A stretch of DNA of 64,000 bases from Microbacterium sp. Gd 4-13 (GCF_003095395.1 NZ_QEIJ01000006.1:62001-126000), one strand, 5' to 3'. Positions 29,347 through 38,958 are shown, counted from the first letter of the stretch. Made by a program: numbers and translations. The notes: generated from the sequence alone by a model not told the origin.

Positions 29347-31242
29347 TCAGTTGCTGCCGAGCAGGCGTCGGTTGAGCTCGTAGCTCCGCAGGTCGAGGGC
29401 GTACTGGCGGTCGAGCCGGTCCTTCTGGGCGGTGTCGACGGCCGCGCCGACCGTGTCGGCGAAGATGCGTCCTCCCGCGGATTCGGGGTGGATCCGATCG
29501 CCGGCGAGAAGATCCTCGTGCGCGCCGATCGCCCCCGACCAGTCGGCGAGCTCGACGGTGGGGTAGTCGGCGGCGAAGGTCTGCAGCTCGGAGTTGACGC
29601 CCGCGATCCAGTCGCGTGGCGCGTGGGCGTTCACGACGACGAGCTCGCGGTCGGGTCCGACGATCCGCTCGATCTCGTCGAGCGTGGCGCGGTCGATCGC
29701 CCCGTTGGTGCCGAGAGCGACGACGACGTAGCGGCGCAGCTGACCGGCGGAGGCGAGCTGCTCGAGAATGCCCGGGCCGGCATACATCGAGCGCGACACC
29801 GCCGCATCCACCTGGATTCCGGGGAAGCGATCGACCAGCGCGGGCGCGGAGGCGAGCATGACGGAGTCGCCCACGGCGGTGATCTCGGTGCCTCCGACGG
29901 GCGTGGGCACCGGCGTCGGCACGGGGAGGGGGTCGGCCGTCGGCGTGGCGTCGGGCTGAGTGCCTTGCGCGTCGTTGAGGGCATCGATTCCCGCCCGCAC
30001 CGCGGATTCGGCGGAGGTCTCGGCGGGGGCTGCCGCGATGGCGGCCGTCGTTCCCCCGAGCATGAGAAGCAGAGCGCCTGCGGCGGCCACCGCGCGCAGG
30101 CGGCGCTGTGGGGAGCCTCTCAGCGCGCCCCACGCGGCCCGTGCCGCGCCTCGGAAGCCTCGGCGGCGCACGGGGGTCTCCCACAGTCGGTACGACAGCT
30201 CAGCCGCGACGACGGTGACGACGAGCGTGACCACGGCGATGGTCAGCGGCACCTCGGCGGGTGTCGCGCCCGACGTGGCGGCGAGGAGCACGAGCACGGG
30301 CCAGTGCCACAGGTAGAGACCGTAGGAGCGGTCGCCGACCCACCGCAGCGGCGCGACGTCGAGGCATCGGCCGAGAGGCGCGCCCGGCCAGGTCGCGGCG
30401 GTGATGACCACGGCGGTGAGCAGGCTCGCGGCGAGCATCGCGCCCGGGAACGTCGCCGCGGAATCGGCGGCGGGGAGGGCGGCCACGACGAGGAGCGCGG
30501 CGAGGGCCACCACGCCGGCGGAACCGACGAGCGTCGTCGCGCGACGTCGCAGCATCCACGACGGTGGTTCGGCGAGGGCCGCCCGCAGGACGAGAGCCAG
30601 AGCGACGCCGATGAGGATGCCGAACGCGTGGGTGTCGGTGCCGAAGTAGGCGCGCGTGAGATCGCCGCCGCCGATGACCTGCGCCATCCAGGCCGCCGAC
30701 GCGCCGGCGGCCAGGAGCACGACCGCGACCCGCACCACGCGGGAGCGCACGAGCAGCAGGAGGGGAAGCACCACCGGCCACAGCACGTAGAACTGCTCCT
30801 CGACGGCGAGTGACCAGAGATTGCGGAAGAGCTCGGGCGACGTCGCGGCGAAGTAGTCGGAGCCCCCGGCGATCGACACCCAGTTGTAGCTGAAGGTCAC
30901 CGCGCCGAGGATCTGCGCCCCCATGCGCGCGAGCACGTCGCCTCCGACGAGCCAGGCCACGCTCGCGCAGACGGTCACCACGAGCAGGAGCGCGGGCGCC
31001 AGCCGCCTCGCGCGGCGCGTCCAGAAGGCGCGCAGGTCGATGCGGCCCGCCGCCCGGTGCTCGACGAGCAGGAGCGAGGTGATCAGGAACCCGCTGATGA
31101 CGAAGAACACGTCGACGCCGACGAAACCGCCCGCGAAGACCCACCCCGGGAAGAGGTGGTAGACGATGACAAGGGCGACGGCGATGGCACGCATGCCGTC
31201 GAGACCCGCATAGCGGGCAGGGCGTGGCGGACGATCTGTCAT
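29347..31242 (-). CDS. Acyltransferase-3 / SGNH fusion (OafA-type O-acetyltransferase)
   Basis: The ATG at 31242 gives 631 residues; the longer open frame upstream overlaps truA and is not credible. Residues 10-400 are an acyltransferase-3 membrane domain with about ten helices (GFVGVDVFFVISGFLI, SLAVEEQFYVLWP, YGLYLWHWPVL). After one more helix and a Pro/Thr linker comes an SGNH hydrolase domain: GDSVM, a GTNG block and DRIHPES. Such fusions O-acetylate cell-wall or surface glycans on the outer face of the membrane. Divergent from truA. Confidence 0.87.
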   Translation of the reverse strand: MTDRPPRPARYAGLDGMRAIAVALVIVYHLFPGWVFAGGFVGVDVFFVISGFLITSLLLVEHRAAGRIDLRAFWTRRARRLAPALLLVVTVCASVAWLVGGDVLARMGAQILGAVTFSYNWVSIAGGSDYFAATSPELFRNLWSLAVEEQFYVLWPVVLPLLLLVRSRVVRVAVVLLAAGASAAWMAQVIGGGDLTRAYFGTDTHAFGILIGVALALVLRAALAEPPSWMLRRRATTLVGSAGVVALAALLVVAALPAADSAATFPGAMLAASLLTAVVITAATWPGAPLGRCLDVAPLRWVGDRSYGLYLWHWPVLVLLAATSGATPAEVPLTIAVVTLVVTVVAAELSYRLWETPVRRRGFRGAARAAWGALRGSPQRRLRAVAAAGALLLMLGGTTAAIAAAPAETSAESAVRAGIDALNDAQGTQPDATPTADPLPVPTPVPTPVGGTEITAVGDSVMLASAPALVDRFPGIQVDAAVSRSMYAGPGILEQLASAGQLRRYVVVALGTNGAIDRATLDEIERIVGPDRELVVVNAHAPRDWIAGVNSELQTFAADYPTVELADWSGAIGAHEDLLAGDRIHPESAGGRIFADTVGAAVDTAQKDRLDRQYALDLRSYELNRRLLGSN

Positions 31243-31302
31243 GGGCGGGGGGAGGCTCCGAGACTCGCGGACATGCCAGTCTAAACAGGCGCGCGGGACG
31301 CA

Positions 31303-31314
31303 TAGGCTGGGGCG
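31303..31314 (+). promoter_or_regulatory. -10 element giving a leaderless truA mRNA
   Basis: TAGGCT at 31303-31308 lies six bases before the GTG start, which places the expected transcription start on the start codon. Confidence 0.5.
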
Positions 31315-32166
31315 GTGCGGATCCGTCTCGACATCGCCTACGACGGCACCGCATTCCGCGGATGGGCTCGACAGCCCGGTCTTCGCACCGTGCAGGGGAC
31401 GCTCGAAGACGCGCTCGCACGCATCGTCGGCGGCGCGCCGCGGCTCGTCGTCGCGGGGCGGACCGATGCCGGCGTGCACGCCACCGGCCAGGTCGCCCAC
31501 CTCGACCTCGATCCCGAGCAGGTGCGCCGCCTTCCGCGGGGGCGGGGGGCGGAGGCAGTCGAGCCCGACGAAGCCGCGACGGCACTGTCGGGGCGTGTGC
31601 GCGGCGTGCTCGGCGCCTACCCCGACGTGACCGTCCGGTCGACCGCGGTCGCGCCCGAGGGATTCGACGCGCGGTTCTCGGCCGTCTGGCGTCGCTACGA
31701 GTATCGGATCGCCGACGGTGTCGCTCGGTACGAACCGCTGGAACGGCTGCGCACGACGACCGTCCGAGGTGCGCTCGACGTCGGGAGCATGGATGCTGCG
31801 GCGCGCTCGCTCATCGGACTCCACGATTTCGCGGCGTACTGCAAGCCGCGGGACGAGGCGACGACGATCCGCACCCTGCTCGAGTTCGACTGGCGCCGCA
31901 CCGACGACGGGGTGCTTCTCGCGCACGTGAGGGCGGACGCGTTCTGCCACAGCATGGTGCGCGCCCTCGTGGGGGCCTGCGTCGCCGTCGGGGAGGGGCG
32001 GCTGAGCGTCGACGACGTGGTGTCGATCCGCGACGGGGCGGTGCGCACGAGCGAGACGAAGGTGCTCGCCGCCCGGGGCCTGACGCTCACCGAGGTGGGT
32101 TATCCGGCGGCCGACCTGCTCGCCGATCGAGCCGAGCAGACGCGTCGCCGGCGAGACCAGGAGTGA
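31315..32166 (+). CDS. truA: tRNA pseudouridine(38-40) synthase TruA
   Basis: GTG start, 283 residues. The catalytic Asp51 lies in AGRTDAGVH; DGTAFRGWARQ at the N-terminus and FCHSMVRALVG near the C-terminus are family blocks. It converts uridines 38-40 of the tRNA anticodon arm to pseudouridine. Downstream of rplQ in many actinobacteria; here one gene on the other strand intervenes. Confidence 0.94.
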   Translation: MRIRLDIAYDGTAFRGWARQPGLRTVQGTLEDALARIVGGAPRLVVAGRTDAGVHATGQVAHLDLDPEQVRRLPRGRGAEAVEPDEAATALSGRVRGVLGAYPDVTVRSTAVAPEGFDARFSAVWRRYEYRIADGVARYEPLERLRTTTVRGALDVGSMDAAARSLIGLHDFAAYCKPRDEATTIRTLLEFDWRRTDDGVLLAHVRADAFCHSMVRALVGACVAVGEGRLSVDDVVSIRDGAVRTSETKVLAARGLTLTEVGYPAADLLADRAEQTRRRRDQE

Positions 32167-32242
32167 GCGTCGCGTCGATCGACGGCGAGCCGGTGTCAAC
32201 CTGGCAGGCCCCCATAGATCGTGTGCCTAGGCTGGACCCGCT

Positions 32243-32944
32243 ATGAAGGTCATCTCCTACAACCTGCGCAAGCACCGCGCGGCCACCGAGCTCGCCGAGC
32301 TCGTCGAGGCCCACGGGGCCGATGTCCTCTGCCTGCAGGAGTGCGACAGGACCGGCCTGCCCGCCGAGATCGCCGGCCTCCGTCTCGCAGAAGCGACGCA
32401 GCGCAACCGACTCGGTCTGGCGGTGTACTACCGGGCGAACACCTTCCGCGCCGTCGAGGTGCGCTCCCTCGCATTGAAGAAGTCTCTGCACGACTATGTG
32501 CTCAAGCCCGCCGAGGAGCGGATGCTGGCCGTGCGGCTGTTCGACATCGACCACGGACGCGAGATCATCGTGGCGTCGTTCCACGCGGCGCCGCTGACGG
32601 CGCTGAACTCGCTGCGGCGTCACCAGATCCGCACGGCGCTGTCGGCCCTGCAGAACCTGGGGGAGGGGCTGCCGACGCTCATGGTCGGCGACTACAACTA
32701 CCCCGTCTTCAAGGAGTACCTGGGGCAGAAGATCCGTGCGCAGGGGTACGAGTTGACCCTCAGCGACTCGCGCACGTACACCCGGTACCGGTTCTTCCGG
32801 GGGCACTACGACTTCGCGACGTCCTCCGGCTTCGACATCGAGCGCATCCGCACCCTGCCCCAGGGGTTGTCGGACCACCTCCCGATCCTGATCACCGCGA
32901 AGGTGTCCGACTCCCACACCCCCGTCGGCGACGACGCGGACTGA
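32243..32944 (+). CDS. Endonuclease/exonuclease/phosphatase (EEP) family hydrolase
   Basis: 233 residues with the EEP fold landmarks in order: VISYNLRKH, LCLQECD (metal-binding Glu), VASFHAAPLT, MVGDYNYPVF and GLSDHLPILI (catalytic Asp-His). There is no signal peptide, so it is cytosolic. The substrate cannot be told from sequence; relatives act on DNA, phosphoinositides or phosphodiesters. TAGGCT at 32228-32233 lies nine bases upstream of the ATG. Confidence 0.85.
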   Translation: MKVISYNLRKHRAATELAELVEAHGADVLCLQECDRTGLPAEIAGLRLAEATQRNRLGLAVYYRANTFRAVEVRSLALKKSLHDYVLKPAEERMLAVRLFDIDHGREIIVASFHAAPLTALNSLRRHQIRTALSALQNLGEGLPTLMVGDYNYPVFKEYLGQKIRAQGYELTLSDSRTYTRYRFFRGHYDFATSSGFDIERIRTLPQGLSDHLPILITAKVSDSHTPVGDDAD

Positions 32945-32959
32945 CCGCGGCAACGAGAA

Positions 32960-32985
32960 AGGGCCGTCCGTTTCCGGACGACCCT
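32960..32985. terminator. Bidirectional terminator between EEP and LPATG genes
   Basis: 11-position stem with one mismatch (AGGGCCGTCCG with CGGACGACCCT), loop TTTC. On the minus strand it is followed by TTTCTCGTT, so it is strongest for the LPATG gene. Confidence 0.7.
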
Positions 32986-33004
32986 CTCTGCGAACCGCTG
33001 TGTC

Positions 33005-33574
33005 TTACGCGGCGTGCTTGCGCTGGCGGTGCACTGCTGCACCGACCGCGACGGCACCACCGGCGAGGACGAGCGCGCCGCCGCCGACCCAGAGGCCGAG
33101 GAGCGAGCCGGAGTCCATACCGGTGGCCGGCAGGCTGCCACCGGCGTTGGAACCGCCGGTGCCGCCACCAGCCGCTGCGGCCGACACGCTGACGCTCACG
33201 CCCGCCGGAACCGAGGGCGACGTGGCGGTGATCGTGTAGACGCCCGACGCGTTGGCGGGGAAGGTGATGCCGGTGCTGATCGAACCGTCGGCCGCGGCCG
33301 TGACGGTTCCGAGCGTGGCGGTTTCGACGGCCATCTTGATAGCGGCCAGGCTCGCGCCCGACGCGTTCTCGCCGGTCAGGGTGATCGTCACGGGCTCGCC
33401 CGGAGCGAACGTGTCGTCGGCCACGGTGAACTCGACGGTTCCTCCGGGCGTGACGGTGGGGCTGGAGACACCCGCCTCGTCACCGGTGGGGTAGGCCTGG
33501 GCAGCGAGCGGAACGAATGTGGCGGCGGCGGCGAGTGTGATCACCGCGGCTACCTTCGCAAAACTATTTTTCAT
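33005..33574 (-). CDS. Sortase-anchored secreted protein (LPATG)
   Basis: Start taken as the ATG at 33574 (MKNSFAKVAAVI) rather than the upstream ATG at 33601, because an AGGTG site and the signal peptide fit it. 189 residues: signal peptide with AQA cleavage site, one Ig-like beta domain of about 100 residues, a Gly-rich stretch, SLPATG, a hydrophobic helix and a basic tail (HRQRKHAA). This is the full sortase sorting signal, so the protein is expected to be linked to the cell wall. No sortase gene is in the window. Confidence 0.85.
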   Translation of the reverse strand: MKNSFAKVAAVITLAAAATFVPLAAQAYPTGDEAGVSSPTVTPGGTVEFTVADDTFAPGEPVTITLTGENASGASLAAIKMAVETATLGTVTAAADGSISTGITFPANASGVYTITATSPSVPAGVSVSVSAAAAGGGTGGSNAGGSLPATGMDSGSLLGLWVGGGALVLAGGAVAVGAAVHRQRKHAA

Positions 33575-33687
33575 GGGGGGCACCTGTCTCTTGGTCAGCA
33601 TGTCGCCGCGGATTCGCAGCGTTGTGCAAGGCAGGGGAACGACGGTGGAGGTGGATCCTGAGGGTCCCCTATAAACGATTATCGAGG

Positions 33688-35463
33688 CTACTCACAGGTA
33701 GTTGCAACTCGCGGCGTTTCATTCGTGTTAACAGTCGGTGTTATGTGCATGGCCAACTGCGAGGTCTGCGGCGTCTTCACCCGCACGCGCAGGGTTGCCT
33801 CCTCGCCGGGGGCGAGCTCGCTCGTCCACGAGATCACCTGGCGGCCCGAATCGAAACCACCGCCGAAAACCGGCGTACCACCGGCGTTCGAGGCCTCGCT
33901 CGAGACGAGCTCGGCCCCGGAGGGCAGGTAGACGTAGGCGACCGAGCGCGCCGATCCCTCCGGTACGCCGAAGCTGCCCCCGCCGGTGATGTACGTCGGC
34001 AGGCTCGCCGCATCGGCCGGTGCGTCGTTGCGAATCATGACGACCGCCTCCGCGGTCGATTCGCCGTCGACGCCGGTGCACCACCCCGCACCCGCGTCAG
34101 CGGTCAGGTAGTAGTCCATCTTCGAGCCGGTGCCGTCGTTGAGGTACACGCCGAACGCCGTCTGCTGCGCGTCGGTCACCGGCAGCCCGCCCTGCAGCGT
34201 CGTCGCGTCGAGGATCGCCTGGTCATCGTTCCGTGCGCTCCACAGCAGCAGGCGGTTCTCGTCGCCCGCTCGCGCGAGGGCCTCGAGGAGGGGGCGGGGC
34301 TCGGCGGCGCCCGACGACAGTGCCGAGAAGACCTCGGCCGCGGCTGCCTGGAAGAAGGCGTCCTGGTCTGCGGGTCGTTCGTACCGCTGGTACACGCCGT
34401 TGAGGAGGAGGTCGACCGCGTTGTCGCTGGTCAGCACGTCACCGGTCGGCAGGGTGATCGGACCCGTCGCCGCCAGCAGGTACGACAGGGCGACCGGATC
34501 GAGGGAGATGACGCCGTCGACCTGCGTGCCGAACTCGCGCGCCCACATCTCCTTGGCGATCTGCCCGGTGAGCGCGAAGTCGGCCACCTGGGTGGCGTTC
34601 TGTATGTAGAGCCCGGGGCGCTCGCCGTACACGCCGAGGAGTTCGGGCGACAACGGCACCACCGGCGCGTCGTACCGCCGGAAGTCGCCCGACGACCCCT
34701 GCGCGGAGAGCGACATCCGCCCGCCGTCGGTGCTGATCACGGCCATCGCGCCGACGATGCCGCCCTGCGAGCGCCACTCGGCGTTGTTCTGGAAGATCAC
34801 GAGGTAGTTGCGGGGCCCGTCGGCGCCGAGCATGGCGGGCATGAGCTCGGTCGCGCGGGCGAGGGCCTCGGCGCCGGCCGTGGTCGTCTCGAGAAGCTCC
34901 TGCGCCTGGAGGATCGGCTCCCGCAGGGGGCCGATCAACCGCGACGTGTCGATCGAACCGACGGATGCTGCGGCGGCGCCGATCTCGTCGGCACCGGTAC
35001 GCGCCGCGGGCGCGAGCGAAGTGAAGAGCGAGATGTCGATCGCGCCGTCCCGGGGGCGGATGGCATCGACCGAGAACGACGACGCGACCTCGGCCAGCGG
35101 GGTGAGCGCCGAGCTCGCGACGTCGTCGACGGCGGCGGTCACCGTCGACACCGCCGACAGCTGCGCACCGATCCACGGCAGGGATTCGGCGGCCCGCCAG
35201 ATCGGGTCGCTCGTGAGAGCGCGTGCGTGCGCCGTGTCGCCGGAGATACCGGCGATGGCCTCGGCGGCCGCGGCGGGGTCGTTCAGACGGGCGGCGACCT
35301 CGGCCGCCGCATCCTGAGCGTCGGTCAGGTGCCCGTAGGCCATCACGCCGCGCACGCCGATCCACAGTGCCCCGAGGACCGCGAGGGCGAGGATCGCCGC
35401 CAGCGTCCAGGCGACGATGCGACCCGGCAGGCTCCGGGGGGCGTCGGGAGTCGATGCGCTCAC
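33688..35463 (-). CDS. DUF4012 family membrane-anchored protein
   Basis: GTG start at 35463, preceded by TAGGGT six bases upstream (leaderless). 591 residues: one N-terminal membrane helix (~17-40), a helical region, then the DUF4012 core with NYLVIFQNNAEWRSQGGIVGA and a C-terminal beta-rich domain on the outer side of the membrane. DUF4012 proteins are often found beside glycosyltransferases of exopolysaccharide clusters; the biochemical role is unknown. The neighbouring genes here support that link. Confidence 0.82.
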   Translation of the reverse strand: MSASTPDAPRSLPGRIVAWTLAAILALAVLGALWIGVRGVMAYGHLTDAQDAAAEVAARLNDPAAAAEAIAGISGDTAHARALTSDPIWRAAESLPWIGAQLSAVSTVTAAVDDVASSALTPLAEVASSFSVDAIRPRDGAIDISLFTSLAPAARTGADEIGAAAASVGSIDTSRLIGPLREPILQAQELLETTTAGAEALARATELMPAMLGADGPRNYLVIFQNNAEWRSQGGIVGAMAVISTDGGRMSLSAQGSSGDFRRYDAPVVPLSPELLGVYGERPGLYIQNATQVADFALTGQIAKEMWAREFGTQVDGVISLDPVALSYLLAATGPITLPTGDVLTSDNAVDLLLNGVYQRYERPADQDAFFQAAAAEVFSALSSGAAEPRPLLEALARAGDENRLLLWSARNDDQAILDATTLQGGLPVTDAQQTAFGVYLNDGTGSKMDYYLTADAGAGWCTGVDGESTAEAVVMIRNDAPADAASLPTYITGGGSFGVPEGSARSVAYVYLPSGAELVSSEASNAGGTPVFGGGFDSGRQVISWTSELAPGEEATLRVRVKTPQTSQLAMHITPTVNTNETPRVATTCE

Positions 35464-35506
35464 CCGATCACCCTAGGCGGTCACGGGTGGTTCATCCCCC
35501 CGCGGA

Positions 35507-35538
35507 TAGAATCGCAGTCATCCAGGGAGAGGCCGCAC
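35507..35538 (+). promoter_or_regulatory. -10 and ribosome site for lipoprotein gene
   Basis: TAGAAT at 35507-35512, followed by AGGGAGAGG and ATG at 35539. Unlike its neighbours this gene has a short leader. Confidence 0.45.
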
Positions 35539-36165
35539 ATGTTTGGTTCGAATCGACGCCGCACCGTGGGTGCGGGCGCCCTCGCGCTGACGGCCGCGCT
35601 CGTGATGACGGCCTGCGGGACCCCGCCCTGGGCGGTGGACGGCACGGACGAGCCGGCGGTCTCGACGTCGCCCTCCCCGACGCAGTCGGTGGCCCCGCAG
35701 CCGGTGCCCAACGACCTCTCGAGCGGATCGACCGAGCGCAAGATCCAGGCGGGATCGGTCGCCGCCGAGGTGAACTACTGGTCGACCCTGTCGATGGACA
35801 GGTGGACGGCGACGGCGCTGAAGCCGATCCAGCTCTCGATGGTGACCACCGTCACGCCGAACGACGGCCAGCAGGTCTATCTGCAACGTGCGTCGATGAT
35901 CGCGGTGCCCGGCAACGCGACGGAGTCGTTCGCGCCGCTGACCGCGCAGGTCGATCAGTCGACGGTGAGCCCCGGATATCCCGTGCTCGACCCCTACAGC
36001 TACTCGCAGACGTTCAACGTGGGCGAGGTGCCCGACGGCGCGACCTTCGTCACCCTGCAGTTCACGTACGAGTACCTCGTGCAGACGACGCCGACGTCGA
36101 GCGAGTACGCGAAGCAGACCGCGACCGACACGCTCACCGTCGCCATCGCGGGCGGCGCGGAGTAG
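35539..36165 (+). CDS. Lipoprotein, paralogue of the one at 39138
   Basis: ATG at 35539 inside a much longer open frame that is antisense to the DUF4012 gene. 208 residues with a lipoprotein signal (LVMTACG lipobox), a Ser/Pro/Thr linker and a beta-rich domain. It resembles the lipoprotein at 39138-39869 in the block around EVNYWSTLSMDRW and in the C-terminal strand pattern. The role is unknown; it lies on the outer face of the membrane in a polysaccharide region. Confidence 0.75.
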   Translation: MFGSNRRRTVGAGALALTAALVMTACGTPPWAVDGTDEPAVSTSPSPTQSVAPQPVPNDLSSGSTERKIQAGSVAAEVNYWSTLSMDRWTATALKPIQLSMVTTVTPNDGQQVYLQRASMIAVPGNATESFAPLTAQVDQSTVSPGYPVLDPYSYSQTFNVGEVPDGATFVTLQFTYEYLVQTTPTSSEYAKQTATDTLTVAIAGGAE

Positions 36166-37284
36166 TCAGGCGCCGATCCGCTGCCATCGGTCGCCACCGA
36201 GCGCGGATGCCTCGGCGGACGCCTGCTGCGCCGCGGTGAGCAGGGCGGGGAAGTCGTAACCGACGACGTCGGCCGGGGCCCATCCGATGCTGGCCGACAG
36301 CTGCACGGAGATCTGCTGGGCGGCGTCGATGGTCGACACCTCGCGCAGCAGGGTGCGCATGTGCTCGCGGATCACGGGACCGGGTCGCGCGGTCAGCACG
36401 ACCAGGCGGCCCCGCCCCTCGCGTCCGATGTCGGCTTCGGCGGGGAACGAGGAGACGACGGCATAGTCGAATCGTTCGGCGATGCGGGAGAAGGATGCTT
36501 CGCCGGCGGCCGCGCGGATCTCGTCGGGGTCGTCGATCTGCACCGACAGCAGCACCCAGCTGGTCTCGCCGGCCGCGCGGGCGCGCGCGAGACGGTCGGT
36601 GGCGGCGACCGCGAATTGCGTCCACGACCGGGCCGTCTGAACGCCCGCGCTCGACACCGAGGTGAAGAACAGGAGGGTGACGGTCACGCACACGAGGTAC
36701 ACCAGCATCCCGAGCGAATTCAGAAGTCGCACGAGTGCGAGGTCCTCGACGGTGCCGGGGGAGGAGATCAGACCCGCCAGAAGGGAGAACACGCCCAGCA
36801 CCACGAACGCGGACGAGACCAGCAGCAGGGGGAGCACGAGCCTTTCGTGCCGGTCGGGGGAGCGCTGGATCTCGACGACGGTGAGCGCGGCGAAGACGCT
36901 CGAGGCGAGGAACACCGTGCGGAACCCGAGGCTGTACGCCTGGGGGTCGGTCAGCACGATGAGGATCACGGCGCACACGGCCGCCAGCACGGCGGCGATC
37001 CACGGGAACGCGCGCACCCGGCGTCGGGCGCGGAAGCCCGACCAGATGAGTGCCGGGGCTCCGAGCATGAGGCCGAGGCCCAGACGCCGCAGCCCCTCGA
37101 GCGCCAATGCCTCGCCCGCGAGGGTGACCCAGGTGCTGACCATGGCGAGGATGAAGGCGAGCGACCACAGCAGCGACGACCGCGACGGGCGCTGCAGGAA
37201 CCCGAGACCGACGATCATCACGGTGCCCAACGATGCGACGACCGCCTGGGCGACGCCGAGGTTGGCGACGGCGATCGACCCCAT
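36166..37284 (-). CDS. Membrane protein with degenerate GGDEF domain
   Basis: 372 residues: six to seven membrane helices in residues 1-215, then about 155 soluble residues. These follow a GGDEF fold plan (SVQIDDPDEIRAAAGEAS, then SASIGWAPADVVGYDFPALL, then a terminal helix ending GGDRW). Where GGDEF should stand the sequence reads EGRGRLVVL, so diguanylate cyclase activity is not expected. It starts 12 bases after the histidine kinase stop, so the two form an operon. Possibly a sensory or nucleotide-binding relic. Confidence 0.65.
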   Translation of the reverse strand: MGSIAVANLGVAQAVVASLGTVMIVGLGFLQRPSRSSLLWSLAFILAMVSTWVTLAGEALALEGLRRLGLGLMLGAPALIWSGFRARRRVRAFPWIAAVLAAVCAVILIVLTDPQAYSLGFRTVFLASSVFAALTVVEIQRSPDRHERLVLPLLLVSSAFVVLGVFSLLAGLISSPGTVEDLALVRLLNSLGMLVYLVCVTVTLLFFTSVSSAGVQTARSWTQFAVAATDRLARARAAGETSWVLLSVQIDDPDEIRAAAGEASFSRIAERFDYAVVSSFPAEADIGREGRGRLVVLTARPGPVIREHMRTLLREVSTIDAAQQISVQLSASIGWAPADVVGYDFPALLTAAQQASAEASALGGDRWQRIGA

Positions 37285-37296
37285 GAAGAACCCCGT

Positions 37297-38958
37297 TTAT
37301 GCCTCTGTCACGACCGGCAGCGAGACCGTCACGGTGGTGCCGGTTCCCTGCTCGCTGTCCACGTCGAGCGTACCGCCCTGCTGCTCGATGATGTCGCGAA
37401 CGATGCCCATTCCCAGTCCCGTGCCCGGCGTGGGGCTCTCGCGCGCGGACTGCGTGCGGAAGTACGGGTCGAAGATGCGCGGCAGGTCGGCGGGCGAGAT
37501 GCCGACGCCGGTGTCGGCGAACGCCACGACGAGGCGGTCGTCGGTCTTCGCCGCGCTGATGCGCACCGTCCCGCCGCCGGGCGTGTACTTGATCGCGTTG
37601 CTGAGGATGTTGTCGAACGCCTGCCGCAACCGGAACGCGTCACCCACGTGGGGGAGGTGGTCGGGCGCGTCGACCAGGATCGCGATGCGACGCCCGTCGG
37701 AGGCCGGGCGGAAGGATTGGACGGATGCATCGATGATGCGACGCACGTCGGCGGAGGTCTGAGTGCTCGACTCGTCCGATCGCGCGCGGGAGCCCGCGAG
37801 GATCTCGGAGATCAGCTTCTGCATGCGCTGGCCGGCGTTGTCGATGACTTCGATCTGCTCCCGGACGCGGGCCGGGAGGTCGTCGTGGTCCAGGAGCAGG
37901 TCGGCGTGACCGATGATCGCCGTGAGGGGGTTGCGGAGTTCGTGCGAGACGACCGTCGCGATGTGCTCCCGCGCGCGCTCCGCCTCGATCAGGGCTGTGA
38001 CGTCGTGGACGATGAGGAGCGTCGTGGCCGGCTCGTCGGCGTTCGAGGTGAGGCGACGCGTCGATGCCGACAGTGCGTGCCACTGTCCGTGCGTGTCGTA
38101 GAGCCAGACGCGCTCGTCTTCGAACTGCTCGCCCCGGGCCGCGCGCATGAACGGCCGGTCGGGCTCGGGCAGGGGCTCGCCGCGGAGGGTCGCGTACTCC
38201 ACCGACGCCCCCGGACGCTTGGGGTCGTCGCGGTCGACGGCATAGAGCGTGACGTAGGTGTCGTTGAGGGCGAGTACCTCTCCATCCGACGACAGGCGAG
38301 CGATACCGGTGTCGAGGCCGTTCAGCATCTCGGACACGCGCCTCTCCTGTCCGGTGACACGCTGGAGCGTGCTCTGAAGCCGGGACGCCTGACGGCGGAG
38401 GAGATTCTTGAAGGCGTTGTTCTGGCGGGCCGTCAGGTAGGTGGTGAGGCCGATGAAGGTGAGCGAGAGCATCACCACGAGAAGCCGCAGCGCGGCGAAG
38501 GGCGTGGGGCCGTTCACGCTGGCATCGATGAGGATGATCGCGCCGACCGTCCCGAGCGCCCCGCCGAGGTGCAGGAGGGAGTAGTAGGAGGCGATCCAGG
38601 TCACCGGGAACACCCAGAAGAAACCGAAGCGCATGTCGCTGTCGTACGCGAGCAATCCGATCCCGATCAGATCGAGGAACGGCATGACGACGACGGCGTT
38701 GCGCGACACGCGCTGCCAAGGCACGACCAGGGTCGCGACCGTCAAGACGACGATCGCGATCACTCCGGCCGCGAACGTCCATGAACCGAACAGGCGAGGC
38801 TGAAGCGCTTCGACCACGATCACCGTGACGATCACGCTCGCCGCCAGGACGAGCTGGAACAGCCAGATCGACCGCGTGCGGCTGCTCGGAGACGCGTCGT
38901 CTGGGTCTTCCACGACGTCGACCGGCGACGACACCGGAAGACGAATCGCGGCACCCAT
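37297..38958 (-). CDS. Membrane sensor histidine kinase with PAS domain
   Basis: 553 residues: about six membrane helices (residues ~30-190), a short coiled coil, a PAS-like domain (~215-310), a HisKA domain with phospho-acceptor His339 (VVSHELRNPLTA), and an HATPase with N box (NILSNAIKYTP), G1 (FADTGVGIS) and G2 (GTGLGMGIV). TAGACT six bases upstream of the ATG implies a leaderless mRNA. The probable partner is the response regulator at 41549-42565, 2.6 kb away across the lipoprotein and glycosyltransferase genes. Confidence 0.9.
   Translation of the reverse strand: MGAAIRLPVSSPVDVVEDPDDASPSSRTRSIWLFQLVLAASVIVTVIVVEALQPRLFGSWTFAAGVIAIVVLTVATLVVPWQRVSRNAVVVMPFLDLIGIGLLAYDSDMRFGFFWVFPVTWIASYYSLLHLGGALGTVGAIILIDASVNGPTPFAALRLLVVMLSLTFIGLTTYLTARQNNAFKNLLRRQASRLQSTLQRVTGQERRVSEMLNGLDTGIARLSSDGEVLALNDTYVTLYAVDRDDPKRPGASVEYATLRGEPLPEPDRPFMRAARGEQFEDERVWLYDTHGQWHALSASTRRLTSNADEPATTLLIVHDVTALIEAERAREHIATVVSHELRNPLTAIIGHADLLLDHDDLPARVREQIEVIDNAGQRMQKLISEILAGSRARSDESSTQTSADVRRIIDASVQSFRPASDGRRIAILVDAPDHLPHVGDAFRLRQAFDNILSNAIKYTPGGGTVRISAAKTDDRLVVAFADTGVGISPADLPRIFDPYFRTQSARESPTPGTGLGMGIVRDIIEQQGGTLDVDSEQGTGTTVTVSLPVVTEA

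Noticed and set aside
31243..32199. Upstream extension of the acyltransferase open frame to 950 codons
   Set aside because: It runs antisense through truA with low-complexity Arg/Gly/Pro content; ATG 31242 begins a normal acyltransferase N-terminus.
33622..35538. Long plus-strand open frame upstream of the lipoprotein at 35539
   Set aside because: Antisense shadow of the DUF4012 gene in high-GC DNA; Arg/Gly/Ala-rich, and a lipoprotein signal starts precisely at 35539.
36361..38784. 807-codon plus-strand open frame
   Set aside because: Mirror of the histidine kinase and GGDEF-like genes, without codon bias or domain content.
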